From Mycobacterium sp. MBM (lineage in GTDB: Bacteria; Actinomycetota; Actinomycetes; Mycobacteriales; Mycobacteriaceae), in NCBI GenBank assembly GCA_021648845.1, contig JAKJHY010000018.1:1-64000 (forward strand): DNA of 64,000 nucleotides, written 5' to 3'. Under the pieces are notes generated by a model that worked only from the letters and a program-made list of their open reading frames with translations, made no database searches and was not told the origin of the DNA. Both the position numbers and the translations under genes were made by a program. Shown here in pieces: positions 54,711-62,088 of the stretch. Numbering within the stretch: position 1 is the stretch's first letter; each line of letters begins with the position of its first letter.

Positions 54711-56657
54711 TCACCGCCCGCAGGTCGGTTTCGGACCCTTCGCCGTTGCCACCCTGGTCAGTGCCTCGGTCACCCGCTGCATGCTGAGTTCGTCGGTCCC
54801 GACCGCCTGTTCGAGCCTGTTCAGCACGGTGCCGACCTGATCGGTCGAAATCCACAGCGCGACATCGGCACCGGCTTGCAGTGCCCGCAGCACCGCGTCG
54901 GCGATCCCATACCGCTGGTTGATGGCGCCCATGCTGGACAGGTCGTCGGTGTACACCAAGCCGGAGAACGGTGGCCCGCCGTATATGCCGGATCGAAGCA
55001 GCTGGTAGGCCGGCGACGACAGGCTGGCCGGATCGGTTCCGGTCAATCCGGGGACCTGCATGTGTCCGAGCATCACCGCCACCGGGGCAGCTGTCGTCAG
55101 CGTCCGGTAGGGGACCAGATCCTGATCCTGCAGAGTGTCCAGCGGTGGGGTTGTCACCCCACCCAGATGCGAATCACCGGATGCGCGACCGTGTCCGGGA
55201 AAGTGTTTGAGCACCGGAAGGAGGCCCGCGTCGCGCAATCCGGCGGCGTAGGCGCCGGCGTAGGTGGTGGCCGTCTGCGGGTCCGAGCCGAAGGAGCGGT
55301 CACCGATGACGGTGTTGTCGGGAGCATCGGTGATATCGACGACTGGGGCGAAATCGACGGTGATGCCCAAATCGGCCATCTGTTGGCCACGGTCTCGTGC
55401 GATGGCCCGAACCTGCTCCGGTGTGCTGTTCCGCGCGAGGACCCGAGGGGGCGACTGGTAGCCGATGAGGTGGGACAGGCGCTGCACGCGGCCGCCCTCT
55501 TCGTCGACGCTGACCGCAAGCGGCAGCGGCCCCGAGATGCCCTGAAGTTCGGGCATCGTTCCGTCCTGCAGCATCGTCATATCGGTCCAGCTGGCAACGA
55601 AGATGCCACCGACATGGTGGTTGGTGACCACTGAACGGGCATCGTCGGCGTCGTTCACCCCGACCATGAGAAGCTGGGCGAGTTTATCGCGCAGCGGCAG
55701 GTCGGCGGCCAGGGCCACTGGGTCGCACGGATCCGGCGGGGCCGGTGCGGCCGGCGCCTGCGGTTGGACCGGAGGTGTGGCCGCGGTGGTCTGCGTCGGC
55801 GTCGGTGGCGTTCTGCTGAAATACACCCCGCCGGTGACGAGTGCGGCCACCGCGGCGAGCGCGCCGGCCACCGGCAGCGCTCGCGAGAAACGGGATCGGC
55901 CGGCCTTGCCGGGTGTGGCCCGCTGGGCCGGACGGCGATCGGATGCGGTCGGGTCTGTCAACGCGGCTGTCAGGTCCCGGCAGCTGTCGAACCGTGCCGC
56001 CGGGTCGGTGTCGAGCGCGCGCGCAAGCACCGGCGCGAGGTCGGACAGCTCGGGATGGGATGCGCTCAGTGTTCGGTGATTAGGTTCGGCCTGGCCGGTG
56101 AGAAGGTGGCAGGCAACCGCGGCCAGCGCGTATTGGTCAGGGCGGCCCTCGGTGTCCTCGACCGCGGTTGCCGTGTCGAAGTCGGTGAGCAGGACGAAAT
56201 AGTCGTTCGAGAAGGGTTGCTGCAGCAGGACGTTGTCGACACCGAGGTGCCCGTGCACGACCCCACGGTCGTGGGCGTAGTCCAGTGCGCGTCCGATATG
56301 GTCGACGATGGTTAGCGCGGCGCGCCGCGGCATGCCTGACGGATACCGCTGTGCGAGGAGTTCACCCGCGTCGGGACCGCTGATGTGCTCGGTGGTCAAC
56401 CACGGCTGCCCCGCCGTCCGTCCGTGACCGACGATTCTGGTGATATTCGGGTGCTCGAGTGTCGAGGCCGCTTCGACAACCCGCTTGAGCCGGTCCCGGT
56501 TCGGGCGATCGGACAGGTCCGGCGCGGTGATGATCTTGAGGGCGACCGGGTTCTTGATCCGCGGATGCTCGGCGAGGTAGGTGTCGCCCGAGGAGCTGGA
56601 CCGTATCAGCCGATCGACGGTGAAGCCGGCGAATGACTCACCATGGGAGAACGGCAT
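54711..56657 (-). CDS. Pseudokinase - NagZ-type GH3 beta-N-acetylhexosaminidase fusion
   Basis: The 648-residue protein has a cytoplasmic Ser/Thr-kinase-like domain (1-235), a membrane helix (about 260-280), a Pro/Thr linker, and an outside GH3/NagZ domain (about 315-640). The kinase domain is degenerate: glycine loop RSSSSGDTY, Lys41 kept in NPVALKI, but the catalytic loop is HGHLGVDN (135-142) in place of HRDLKPxN, and DFG is DFD (159-161). The NagZ domain is intact: KHFPGHGRASGDSHLGG (484-500) with the Asp-His dyad and VYTDDLSSMGAI (nucleophile near 571). NagZ enzymes cleave GlcNAc-MurNAc in peptidoglycan. TAGGAT eight bases before the ATG suggests a leaderless mRNA. Confidence 0.9.
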   Translation of the reverse strand: MPFSHGESFAGFTVDRLIRSSSSGDTYLAEHPRIKNPVALKIITAPDLSDRPNRDRLKRVVEAASTLEHPNITRIVGHGRTAGQPWLTTEHISGPDAGELLAQRYPSGMPRRAALTIVDHIGRALDYAHDRGVVHGHLGVDNVLLQQPFSNDYFVLLTDFDTATAVEDTEGRPDQYALAAVACHLLTGQAEPNHRTLSASHPELSDLAPVLARALDTDPAARFDSCRDLTAALTDPTASDRRPAQRATPGKAGRSRFSRALPVAGALAAVAALVTGGVYFSRTPPTPTQTTAATPPVQPQAPAAPAPPDPCDPVALAADLPLRDKLAQLLMVGVNDADDARSVVTNHHVGGIFVASWTDMTMLQDGTMPELQGISGPLPLAVSVDEEGGRVQRLSHLIGYQSPPRVLARNSTPEQVRAIARDRGQQMADLGITVDFAPVVDITDAPDNTVIGDRSFGSDPQTATTYAGAYAAGLRDAGLLPVLKHFPGHGRASGDSHLGGVTTPPLDTLQDQDLVPYRTLTTAAPVAVMLGHMQVPGLTGTDPASLSSPAYQLLRSGIYGGPPFSGLVYTDDLSSMGAINQRYGIADAVLRALQAGADVALWISTDQVGTVLNRLEQAVGTDELSMQRVTEALTRVATAKGPKPTCGR

Positions 56658-56714
56658 ATTCGGACATCCTAACTGTGCTGACGAGAGTCGCGACGGCGAA
56701 GCGAAGGCAGACCG

Positions 56715-57806
56715 CTACCGGTACATGCTGGTCTCGGACGTTCCCAGCGTGTGACTCAGCTTTTTCGCGTAGCAGTGGTCGGCGTCATATCCCTCTGCGG
56801 CACACCAGTTATTGGCGTCGTGACCGTTGCTGAACGGCACCCCCGACAGCGTGATCCACCAGTGCGGATGGGGGTTGTACACCGGCCAGTCCGGCGACCA
56901 CACCAGCCGGGCACCGGGAAACCGCTGGCGTAGCTCCAGATGTTCGCGGACGATGTCGGGGTACGTCCAGTTCACGCCGTCAGCGAAGAGCCCGGGATAC
57001 TTCGAGCTCAGTTGCGGTTGCCACGCATTTAGCAGGTGGGTGTCGATGTAGCCTCTATCGGCCGCCGCGATGTCGACGAGAGCAGAGTGGGCGGCGGCCT
57101 CGAGGTTTCCCGACTCCGGGGTGCCCAACGCGAATGCCCGCACCGTCGACGGAGTCAAGGAGTTGTCCGAGACGGACCGGTCGGAACCTTGCCGATAGGC
57201 GGTCAATCGCAAACCCCCGCTCACTATTTCGGGTATGCGCCAGTAGCTGTTCGGTGGGAATGAGAAGGTGACCAATGCCCCGTCGTCGCCGACGGCGATG
57301 GGGGTGGTGGAGAGGTCGAAGACACCGGCTGCCACGTCCCGGCCGGCTTGGTCGACCGCGGTGACACGAAATGCGGTGTTGGCCAGCAGGTCGCCGCCCG
57401 AACACGTTGGCGAGACCGTCGCCATGATCACCAAACCGTCAGGCTGTAGGTCGGCCGATTCCGCGGCCAGTGTCGGTGGTGAGGAGCACGGTTCGACCTC
57501 GCTGACGGCAACCGGATTGCGGTTCGCCCGATCGGTCGAACCCGCGGTGCGGTCGGCGCTGGTCTCGTCGCCACCACCGCCATCGACGAGGGCGACGACG
57601 AGGGCGAGCACCATGACCGCCACCACGGTACCGACGATTCCCGCGAGCACTTTCGGGTTCATTCCGCCGGGGCCGCGACCGGTCGGCGGAGTCGCCGGCG
57701 GGCGGGGTGCTGGGCCGGCCTGACCGATTCGGGGGTAACTCGACGGGTTGCCACCGTCCGGGCTGTTGGACGGTAGCGGAAACATCGGTTGCGATCCGTC
57801 GGTCAC
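56715..57806 (-). CDS. Single-pass membrane protein with QPMF tail motif (363 residues)
   Basis: The cytoplasmic N-terminus reads MTDGSQPMFPLPSN with YPRIG at residues 24-28, then a Pro/Gly-rich stretch, a membrane helix (about 53-74) and an outside domain of about 280 residues with six cysteines, for example VEPCSSPP and NNWCAAEGYDADHCYAKKL. The outside part resembles a ligand-binding or sensor domain, but I recognise no family. GTG at 57806 follows AAGGGAG; the start is supported by matching tails in the proteins at 58908-59588 and 59638-60348. It lies directly 5' of the pseudokinase-NagZ gene on the same strand. Confidence 0.82.
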   Translation of the reverse strand: MTDGSQPMFPLPSNSPDGGNPSSYPRIGQAGPAPRPPATPPTGRGPGGMNPKVLAGIVGTVVAVMVLALVVALVDGGGGDETSADRTAGSTDRANRNPVAVSEVEPCSSPPTLAAESADLQPDGLVIMATVSPTCSGGDLLANTAFRVTAVDQAGRDVAAGVFDLSTTPIAVGDDGALVTFSFPPNSYWRIPEIVSGGLRLTAYRQGSDRSVSDNSLTPSTVRAFALGTPESGNLEAAAHSALVDIAAADRGYIDTHLLNAWQPQLSSKYPGLFADGVNWTYPDIVREHLELRQRFPGARLVWSPDWPVYNPHPHWWITLSGVPFSNGHDANNWCAAEGYDADHCYAKKLSHTLGTSETSMYR

Positions 57807-58078
57807 TGCGCCGCTCCCTTGTCCATCGGTGGGCGAACCTCTCGTCCGGTGCGGCGGGGTCTGCAGTCGACTCGCACGGACGATCTCGGACGAATCCGCG
57901 CGTTCGGTGAGAACTGCCCGCTCACAGTTGGCTTGACAGCATTGTCGGTGGTGACGGGACATTTTTCCCGGTTTTGCCATCCGATGTGGCAGGCGCCACT
58001 GGATGGGGTTGCGGCAAACTCGGTCGGTGAGGACGGCCGGACTGTGCGGGCGGTGAACCTGGCCGTATCGTGACGGGT

Positions 58079-58900
58079 ATGAGCGTGCCTGAGGTGCCCG
58101 GTCGGGACCACCGGACCTTCAGTCGTCGCCAGGCGCTGTGGGTTGCCGGAGGTGCGGGTCTGGCGGCCGTCGCGGCCGCTTGCTCGAGCCGCAACGACGA
58201 GCAGCCATCCGCGTCAACGTCCGTCGACGCCGGGCCGCCACCACCCGAACAACCGGCGCAGTCGAGTCAACCGCCCGTTCCGGCGCTGGCTGCGGCTTCG
58301 GCGTTGCTGTTGTGCCGCGATGCCTGGGGCGCGGCTGCGCCAGCCCCGGGCGGGGTTGCACACACCATCACCCGGATGACGCTGCACCACACCGCGGTGT
58401 CGCTGGGAGACAACAGCAATGCTCCGGGCCGGCTGCGCCAGCACCAGCAATACCATCAGGGCACCCAGGGCTGGGTGGACATCGCCTACCACCTGAGCGT
58501 GGACCGGAACGGCAACATCTACGAACTCCGTCGGCCCGAGATTGCCGGGGACACCGCGACAAGCTACGACCCGGCCGGTCATTTCCTTGTTCTGTGTGAG
58601 GGCAACTTCGAGGAAGAAGAGGTGTCCGAGGCGCAACTGCACGGGGCGGCAATGGCTTTCGCGTGGGCCTCCCGGCAGTTCCAGATCAGCACCGACACCC
58701 TGGGCGGACATCGGGATGCGGCCCCGGACACGGTGTGCCCGGGGACGAACCTGTACAGCCGACTCAGCTCGGGTGAGCTCAGACGACGGGTCGAGGACTT
58801 GCTGGTCGCCGGTGGTGTGGATCTGCAGCCGATCTGCGGGCCGGAGGCGGGTGCCATCGTGGCCGAGATCGAGGCGGGTACCCAGCCGCAGAAATACTGA
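58079..58900 (+). CDS. Tat-type lipoprotein N-acetylmuramoyl-L-alanine amidase (PGRP fold)
   Basis: The 273-residue protein has a twin-arginine signal (FSRRQALWVAGGAGLAAVAA) with lipobox Cys at about residue 35, then a Ser/Pro-rich linker and an amidase_2/PGRP domain: RMTLHHTAVSLGDNS (zinc His), GWVDIAYHLSVDRNGNIYEL, and GGHRDAAPDTVCPG (zinc His and Cys). Such enzymes cut the bond between muramic acid and the peptide stem. TATCGT seven bases before the ATG at 58079 suggests a leaderless mRNA; a GTG nine bases earlier is inside that -10. It is divergent from the membrane protein at 56715-57806 and convergent with the next one. Confidence 0.9.
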   Translation: MSVPEVPGRDHRTFSRRQALWVAGGAGLAAVAAACSSRNDEQPSASTSVDAGPPPPEQPAQSSQPPVPALAAASALLLCRDAWGAAAPAPGGVAHTITRMTLHHTAVSLGDNSNAPGRLRQHQQYHQGTQGWVDIAYHLSVDRNGNIYELRRPEIAGDTATSYDPAGHFLVLCEGNFEEEEVSEAQLHGAAMAFAWASRQFQISTDTLGGHRDAAPDTVCPGTNLYSRLSSGELRRRVEDLLVAGGVDLQPICGPEAGAIVAEIEAGTQPQKY

Positions 58901-58907
58901 ACGGCGG

Positions 58908-59588
58908 TCAGCAGGGCAGGATGTAGCGCGGGTCGGTGGTGCTGTCGAGCCACTTACCGTAGGCGTCGCCACCGGTGCGGCGGACCTCGGAGCACACAGC
59001 GGATTGGCTACGGCCGGCGGGGCGGTAGACGGCGTAGATGGGGGTTCCCTGATCGCTGACCTGCCGTAGCGACGGACAGGAATGGTCGGTGCGCAGGTAC
59101 GACGCACCCGGAAACGCGTTAAGCGCCCGCTGGATCTCGGCGTCGTACCGCCCAGGGGTGACGGCATTGCTGAGCACCACGATCCCCGAACCGTCGCAGT
59201 CCGGCTGGCTGATCGGCACGCTCACGTTCAGGGCTACCCGGCGCGCGTCGGGCCGTGACGGTGCGGTCACAGGCTCGGCGGCGGTCTCGTCCGATCTCAC
59301 GGTGGGATCGGTAACCACCGTGGGTTTTGTTGCCGCGGAAGGGGCGTCGTCCTCGGAGCCGCCTGTGGCGACGACGGCGACGACCGCGACCGCGACGACG
59401 ACCACGGCACCCGCGGCGGCCAGCAGCCACGGCGGGGGAGTCGATCTCTGCGGCGAGCCCGGGTTGCCGCCGGACGGCGCGCCCAGCGGCGCAGTCGGTG
59501 CGGGGGTGCCAATGACCGGGTAGCTCAAACCGGGATTTCCTTGTCCGCTCTGCGGAAGCGGAAACATCGGCTGTTGTCCATCGGTCAT
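58908..59588 (-). CDS. Single-pass membrane protein with QPMF tail motif (226 residues)
   Basis: The N-terminus MTDGQQPMFPLPQSGQG, with YPVIG at 23-27, closely matches the protein at 56715-57806. A membrane helix follows at about 54-74 and an outside domain with PISQPDCDGSGIVVLSNAVT, AFPGASYLRTDHSCPSLRQV and IYAVYRPAG. Two cysteine pairs are likely. Similar outside domains occur, as far as I recall, on mycobacterial kinase-like membrane proteins; no name can be given. ATG 59588 follows AGGAGGAG. Confidence 0.83.
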   Translation of the reverse strand: MTDGQQPMFPLPQSGQGNPGLSYPVIGTPAPTAPLGAPSGGNPGSPQRSTPPPWLLAAAGAVVVVAVAVVAVVATGGSEDDAPSAATKPTVVTDPTVRSDETAAEPVTAPSRPDARRVALNVSVPISQPDCDGSGIVVLSNAVTPGRYDAEIQRALNAFPGASYLRTDHSCPSLRQVSDQGTPIYAVYRPAGRSQSAVCSEVRRTGGDAYGKWLDSTTDPRYILPC

Positions 59589-59637
59589 CGTGTCGTCTCC
59601 TCCTCGGCGGGATGTCGGGTTGGCAACCCTGACATTC

Positions 59638-60348
59638 TCAGTAGAGATAGACGCGGCCGTCTCGGCCGCCTGTGCAGGTGATCCACGAATCGGAACCGAG
59701 CGCCGCGCAATGCATCACAAAGCGATCGCCAGAGCATTGGTCGCCAGTGCTGGGGCACGGCACACTGCCGTAGGCAAGAATGATCCGACTCTCGGCACTC
59801 GGGGAGGAGTTTTGTTCCCAGTACGCGTACAGCACATTCTGGGCGAACTCGCAGGAGGTCCCGGCGGCGCCGCGGCCGCTGCGGGTTGCCCAACCGGATT
59901 TTCCTGGCAGTGAGAAACCGGTATCGCACGATCTGCCGTAGGGATCCGGTTCCCGCAATATCGGGGGCGGGGCGGCCTGCCGTTGCGGTACCGATTCCGA
60001 CCGGGTCTGCGTGGATGACGATCCGCCCGCCCCGCCGTCGCGGTCGATGAGGTGCTGCGGCGTGTTGGGGACCTGCGCGTTGTTAGATTCGGACGAGAAG
60101 ATGGCGATCGCACCGATGCCGACGACCACCACGGTGACGGCGAGGGCGGCCCACGTGCGTGGTCGGACGCGTATCGAGATAGCGGTACCCGACCGCTGCG
60201 GGCCCCCTAGAGCTGGCGTGAGTCCGATCGCCGGATAGTCGGCCGCCTGCGCGTTTTGAGGTTGCGCGAACATCGGTTGTGCGGCGGTGGTGTCGACGTC
60301 AGCCGCGCATGCGGCGTCGGCGTCGCCGGGGTGCGGATGGTCAGGCAT
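59638..60348 (-). CDS. Single-pass membrane protein with QPMF tail motif (236 residues)
   Basis: The N-terminal tail has QPMFAQP at 24-30 and YPAIG at 38-42, then a membrane helix (about 65-85) and an outside domain with six cysteines (DPYGRSCDTGFSLPG, GTSCEFAQNVLYAYW, VPCPSTGDQCSG, MHCAALGSDSWITCTGG). The ATG at 60348 follows GGAG at good spacing; a GTG at 60378 is possible but has no close ribosome site. The stop is 49 bases before the start of the next protein of the same type, so the two probably form an operon. Confidence 0.78.
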   Translation of the reverse strand: MPDHPHPGDADAACAADVDTTAAQPMFAQPQNAQAADYPAIGLTPALGGPQRSGTAISIRVRPRTWAALAVTVVVVGIGAIAIFSSESNNAQVPNTPQHLIDRDGGAGGSSSTQTRSESVPQRQAAPPPILREPDPYGRSCDTGFSLPGKSGWATRSGRGAAGTSCEFAQNVLYAYWEQNSSPSAESRIILAYGSVPCPSTGDQCSGDRFVMHCAALGSDSWITCTGGRDGRVYLY

Positions 60349-60565
60349 CCCGGGCTCCGGCACCGGCCCTAGCGACACTCGGGTTGGGCAGAAAAACTTC
60401 CACGCCAGCTCCCTTTTGGAATCAGCACAGCACGTGGCAAACAGTGGGCGGAGCGTATCAGGATTCCAGTGCTGGCCGATGTCCGTCGAACGGTCACACT
60501 TCGACCGGCAGTGTCGGTGCGGTCAGCAGAATGCCGGGGACAACGTATCCCGATGCTCGATCACC

Positions 60566-60826
60566 TCCGCCTTCACCCGGATGCCGTTGGGCGGGGACGA
60601 TCCCGAGTACACCGCCGCCGCCCGGGAGGCCGCCGGGCCGGTGCTGGCCGCGCTGGCGTCCTACGGTCTGGACGGCGATAACGCGTTCTATGCCGCGCTG
60701 GAGTTCTGGTCCGCGCTGCACGGCTTCGTGCTACTGGAGATGACCGGGGTGATGGACGATGTGGATACCGACGCGGTGTTCACCGACATGGTGCTGCGGT
60801 TGGCCGCCGGCATGGAGCGCCGGTAG
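60566..60826 (+). pseudogene. 5'-truncated TetR gene (3' remnant)
   Basis: The frame encodes SAFTRMPLGGDDPEYTAAAR and on to the end GMERR, identical to the last part of the full TetR protein at 44563-45129. The DNA-binding domain is missing and no start codon with a ribosome site serves this part. It lies 77 bases before the rpsL promoter, the place of the intact TetR gene in M. tuberculosis. It is most likely the original 3' end cut off by insertion of the island, or a copy left by recombination. Confidence 0.85.
60572..60820 (+). repeat. Right copy of 249-bp direct repeat
   Basis: It is identical to 44875-45123 except G at 60643 for A at 44946. Just outside the repeat both copies still encode the same residues with different codons: Ser-Ala before it (TCC GCC here, TCG GCG at left) and Arg-stop after it (CGG TAG here, AGA TAA at left). 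Confidence 0.97.
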
Positions 60827-60902
60827 CCCGTCTGTACCCTGGTGCGAGGCGCTTGCGCACAGCCGTAGCGTCTGACCTGCGATAAGGCCCTCACAGACGG
60901 GT

Positions 60903-60932
60903 TTGGTTCGGCACGCCCACCCCTGGTATTGT
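60903..60932 (+). promoter_or_regulatory. Probable rpsL-rpsG-fusA promoter
   Basis: TTGGTT (60903-60908) and TATTGT (60927-60932) are 18 bases apart. The transcript would start near 60940, leaving a leader of about 240 bases before rpsL. Confidence 0.65.
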
Positions 60933-61049
60933 GGAGCCTCGTGCCTGGCTGTCAGGGGCGCATGCGGCTGCGTAAAGTTGGTCGTATGCCTGCAGGCCGG
61001 GCGAATTCGTGTGTCTTCGTGTCCTTCGAATGCATCGGAAGTTTCGGTG

Positions 61050-61072
61050 CCGGGCGCGTGCGACACGCCCGG
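61050..61072 (+). other. Hairpin in the rpsL leader
   Basis: CCGGGCGCGTG pairs with CACGCCCGG (one bulged base) around CGA in the long rpsL leader. It may influence mRNA stability or early termination. I recognise no known leader class. Confidence 0.35.
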
Positions 61073-61179
61073 TCGCGGGGTAAGCGATCAGGCGAAAACT
61101 GCAGTACAGAGACCTAGAAGTTCGACTGAAGTACCACCGAGCCACCAGAAGTAGAAGTAGCAACACAGAAAGCCGGTAC

Positions 61180-61554
61180 ATGCCAACCATCAACCAGCTG
61201 GTCCGCAAGGGTCGCCGCGACAAGGTCGCGAAGGTCAAGACCGCGGCCCTCAAGGGCAGCCCGCAGCGCCGCGGCGTGTGCACCCGCGTGTACACCACCA
61301 CCCCGAAGAAGCCGAACTCGGCGCTTCGGAAGGTCGCCCGCGTGAAGCTGACCACCGGGGTTGAGGTCACCGCCTACATCCCGGGCGAAGGCCACAACCT
61401 GCAGGAGCACTCGATGGTGCTGGTGCGCGGCGGTCGTGTGAAGGACCTTCCCGGTGTGCGCTACAAGATCATCCGCGGCTCGCTGGACACCCAGGGTGTC
61501 AAGAACCGCAAGCAGGCACGCAGCCGTTACGGCGCGAAGAAGGAGAAGAGCTAA
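61180..61554 (+). CDS. rpsL: 30S ribosomal protein S12
   Basis: The 124-residue protein is S12: MPTINQLVRKGRRDKVAKVK, CTRVYTTTPKKPNSALRKVA and HSMVLVRGGRVKDLPGVRYK. Lys43 and Lys88, changed in many streptomycin-resistant strains, are both lysine. The ATG is at 61180; the TAA stop overlaps the rpsG ATG by one base. The leader is about 240 bases long. Confidence 0.98.
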   Translation: MPTINQLVRKGRRDKVAKVKTAALKGSPQRRGVCTRVYTTTPKKPNSALRKVARVKLTTGVEVTAYIPGEGHNLQEHSMVLVRGGRVKDLPGVRYKIIRGSLDTQGVKNRKQARSRYGAKKEKS

Positions 61555-62024
61555 TGCCGCGCAAGGGTCCCGCGCCGAAGCGCCCGTTGGTCAACGATCC
61601 GGTTTACGGGTCGCAGCTGGTCACTCAGCTGGTCAACAAGGTGCTGCTGGACGGCAAGAAGTCGCTGGCCGAGCGCATCGTCTACGGTGCCCTGGAGCAG
61701 GCCCGTGACAAGACCGGCACCGATCCGGTCGTCACCCTCAAGCGTGCGCTGGACAACGTCAAGCCCGCCCTCGAGGTGCGCAGCCGCCGCGTCGGTGGCG
61801 CCACCTACCAGGTGCCCGTCGAGGTCCGCCCGGACCGCTCGACCACGCTGGCCCTGCGCTGGCTGGTCAGCTTCTCCAAGGCGCGCCGCGAAAAGACCAT
61901 GGTCGAGCGCCTCGCCAACGAGATCCTCGACGCCAGCAATGGTCTCGGTGCCGCTGTGAAGCGTCGCGAAGACACGCACAAGATGGCCGAAGCAAACCGG
62001 GCCTTCGCGCACTACCGCTGGTGA
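61554..62024 (+). CDS. rpsG: 30S ribosomal protein S7
   Basis: The 156-residue protein is S7: MPRKGPAPKRPLVNDPVYGS, RVGGATYQVPVEVRPDRST, LALRWLVSFSKARREKTM and EANRAFAHYRW at the end. It nucleates assembly of the 30S head. Start overlaps rpsL by one base; fusA follows after 64 bases. Confidence 0.98.
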   Translation: MPRKGPAPKRPLVNDPVYGSQLVTQLVNKVLLDGKKSLAERIVYGALEQARDKTGTDPVVTLKRALDNVKPALEVRSRRVGGATYQVPVEVRPDRSTTLALRWLVSFSKARREKTMVERLANEILDASNGLGAAVKRREDTHKMAEANRAFAHYRW

Positions 62025-62088
62025 TGAAAGCCCTGCGGGGCGGCACACCGGACAGCAACCAAGCAAGCGAAAGAGTGGGAATTTAGCC

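Larger units (their letters stand above)
45124..60571. mobile_element. Inferred ~15.4-kb genomic island between TetR repeats
   Basis: The region lies between two direct repeats of the TetR 3' end. It contains a ten-gene ATPase operon, a pseudokinase-NagZ fusion, an amidase and three related membrane proteins. In M. tuberculosis the equivalent TetR gene (Rv0681) is next to rpsL, so the ancestral order is probably TetR-rpsL. No integrase, transposase, recombination directionality factor, tRNA or phage gene is visible, so the entry route (single-crossover integration of a circle or homologous exchange) is inference. Confidence 0.7.

Noticed and set aside
54711..56657. Active Ser/Thr protein kinase
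   Set aside because: The catalytic loop lacks the essential Asp and Lys, and DFG is DFD.
45124..60571. A prophage or ICE with integrase
   Set aside because: No integrase, transposase, relaxase, capsid or replication gene is visible; the region is called an island only because of the direct repeat and synteny.
60287..60826. A 179-residue TetR gene next to rpsL
   Set aside because: Only the last 87 residues match TetR; the part before it is not protein-like and the HTH is missing. I call it a remnant.
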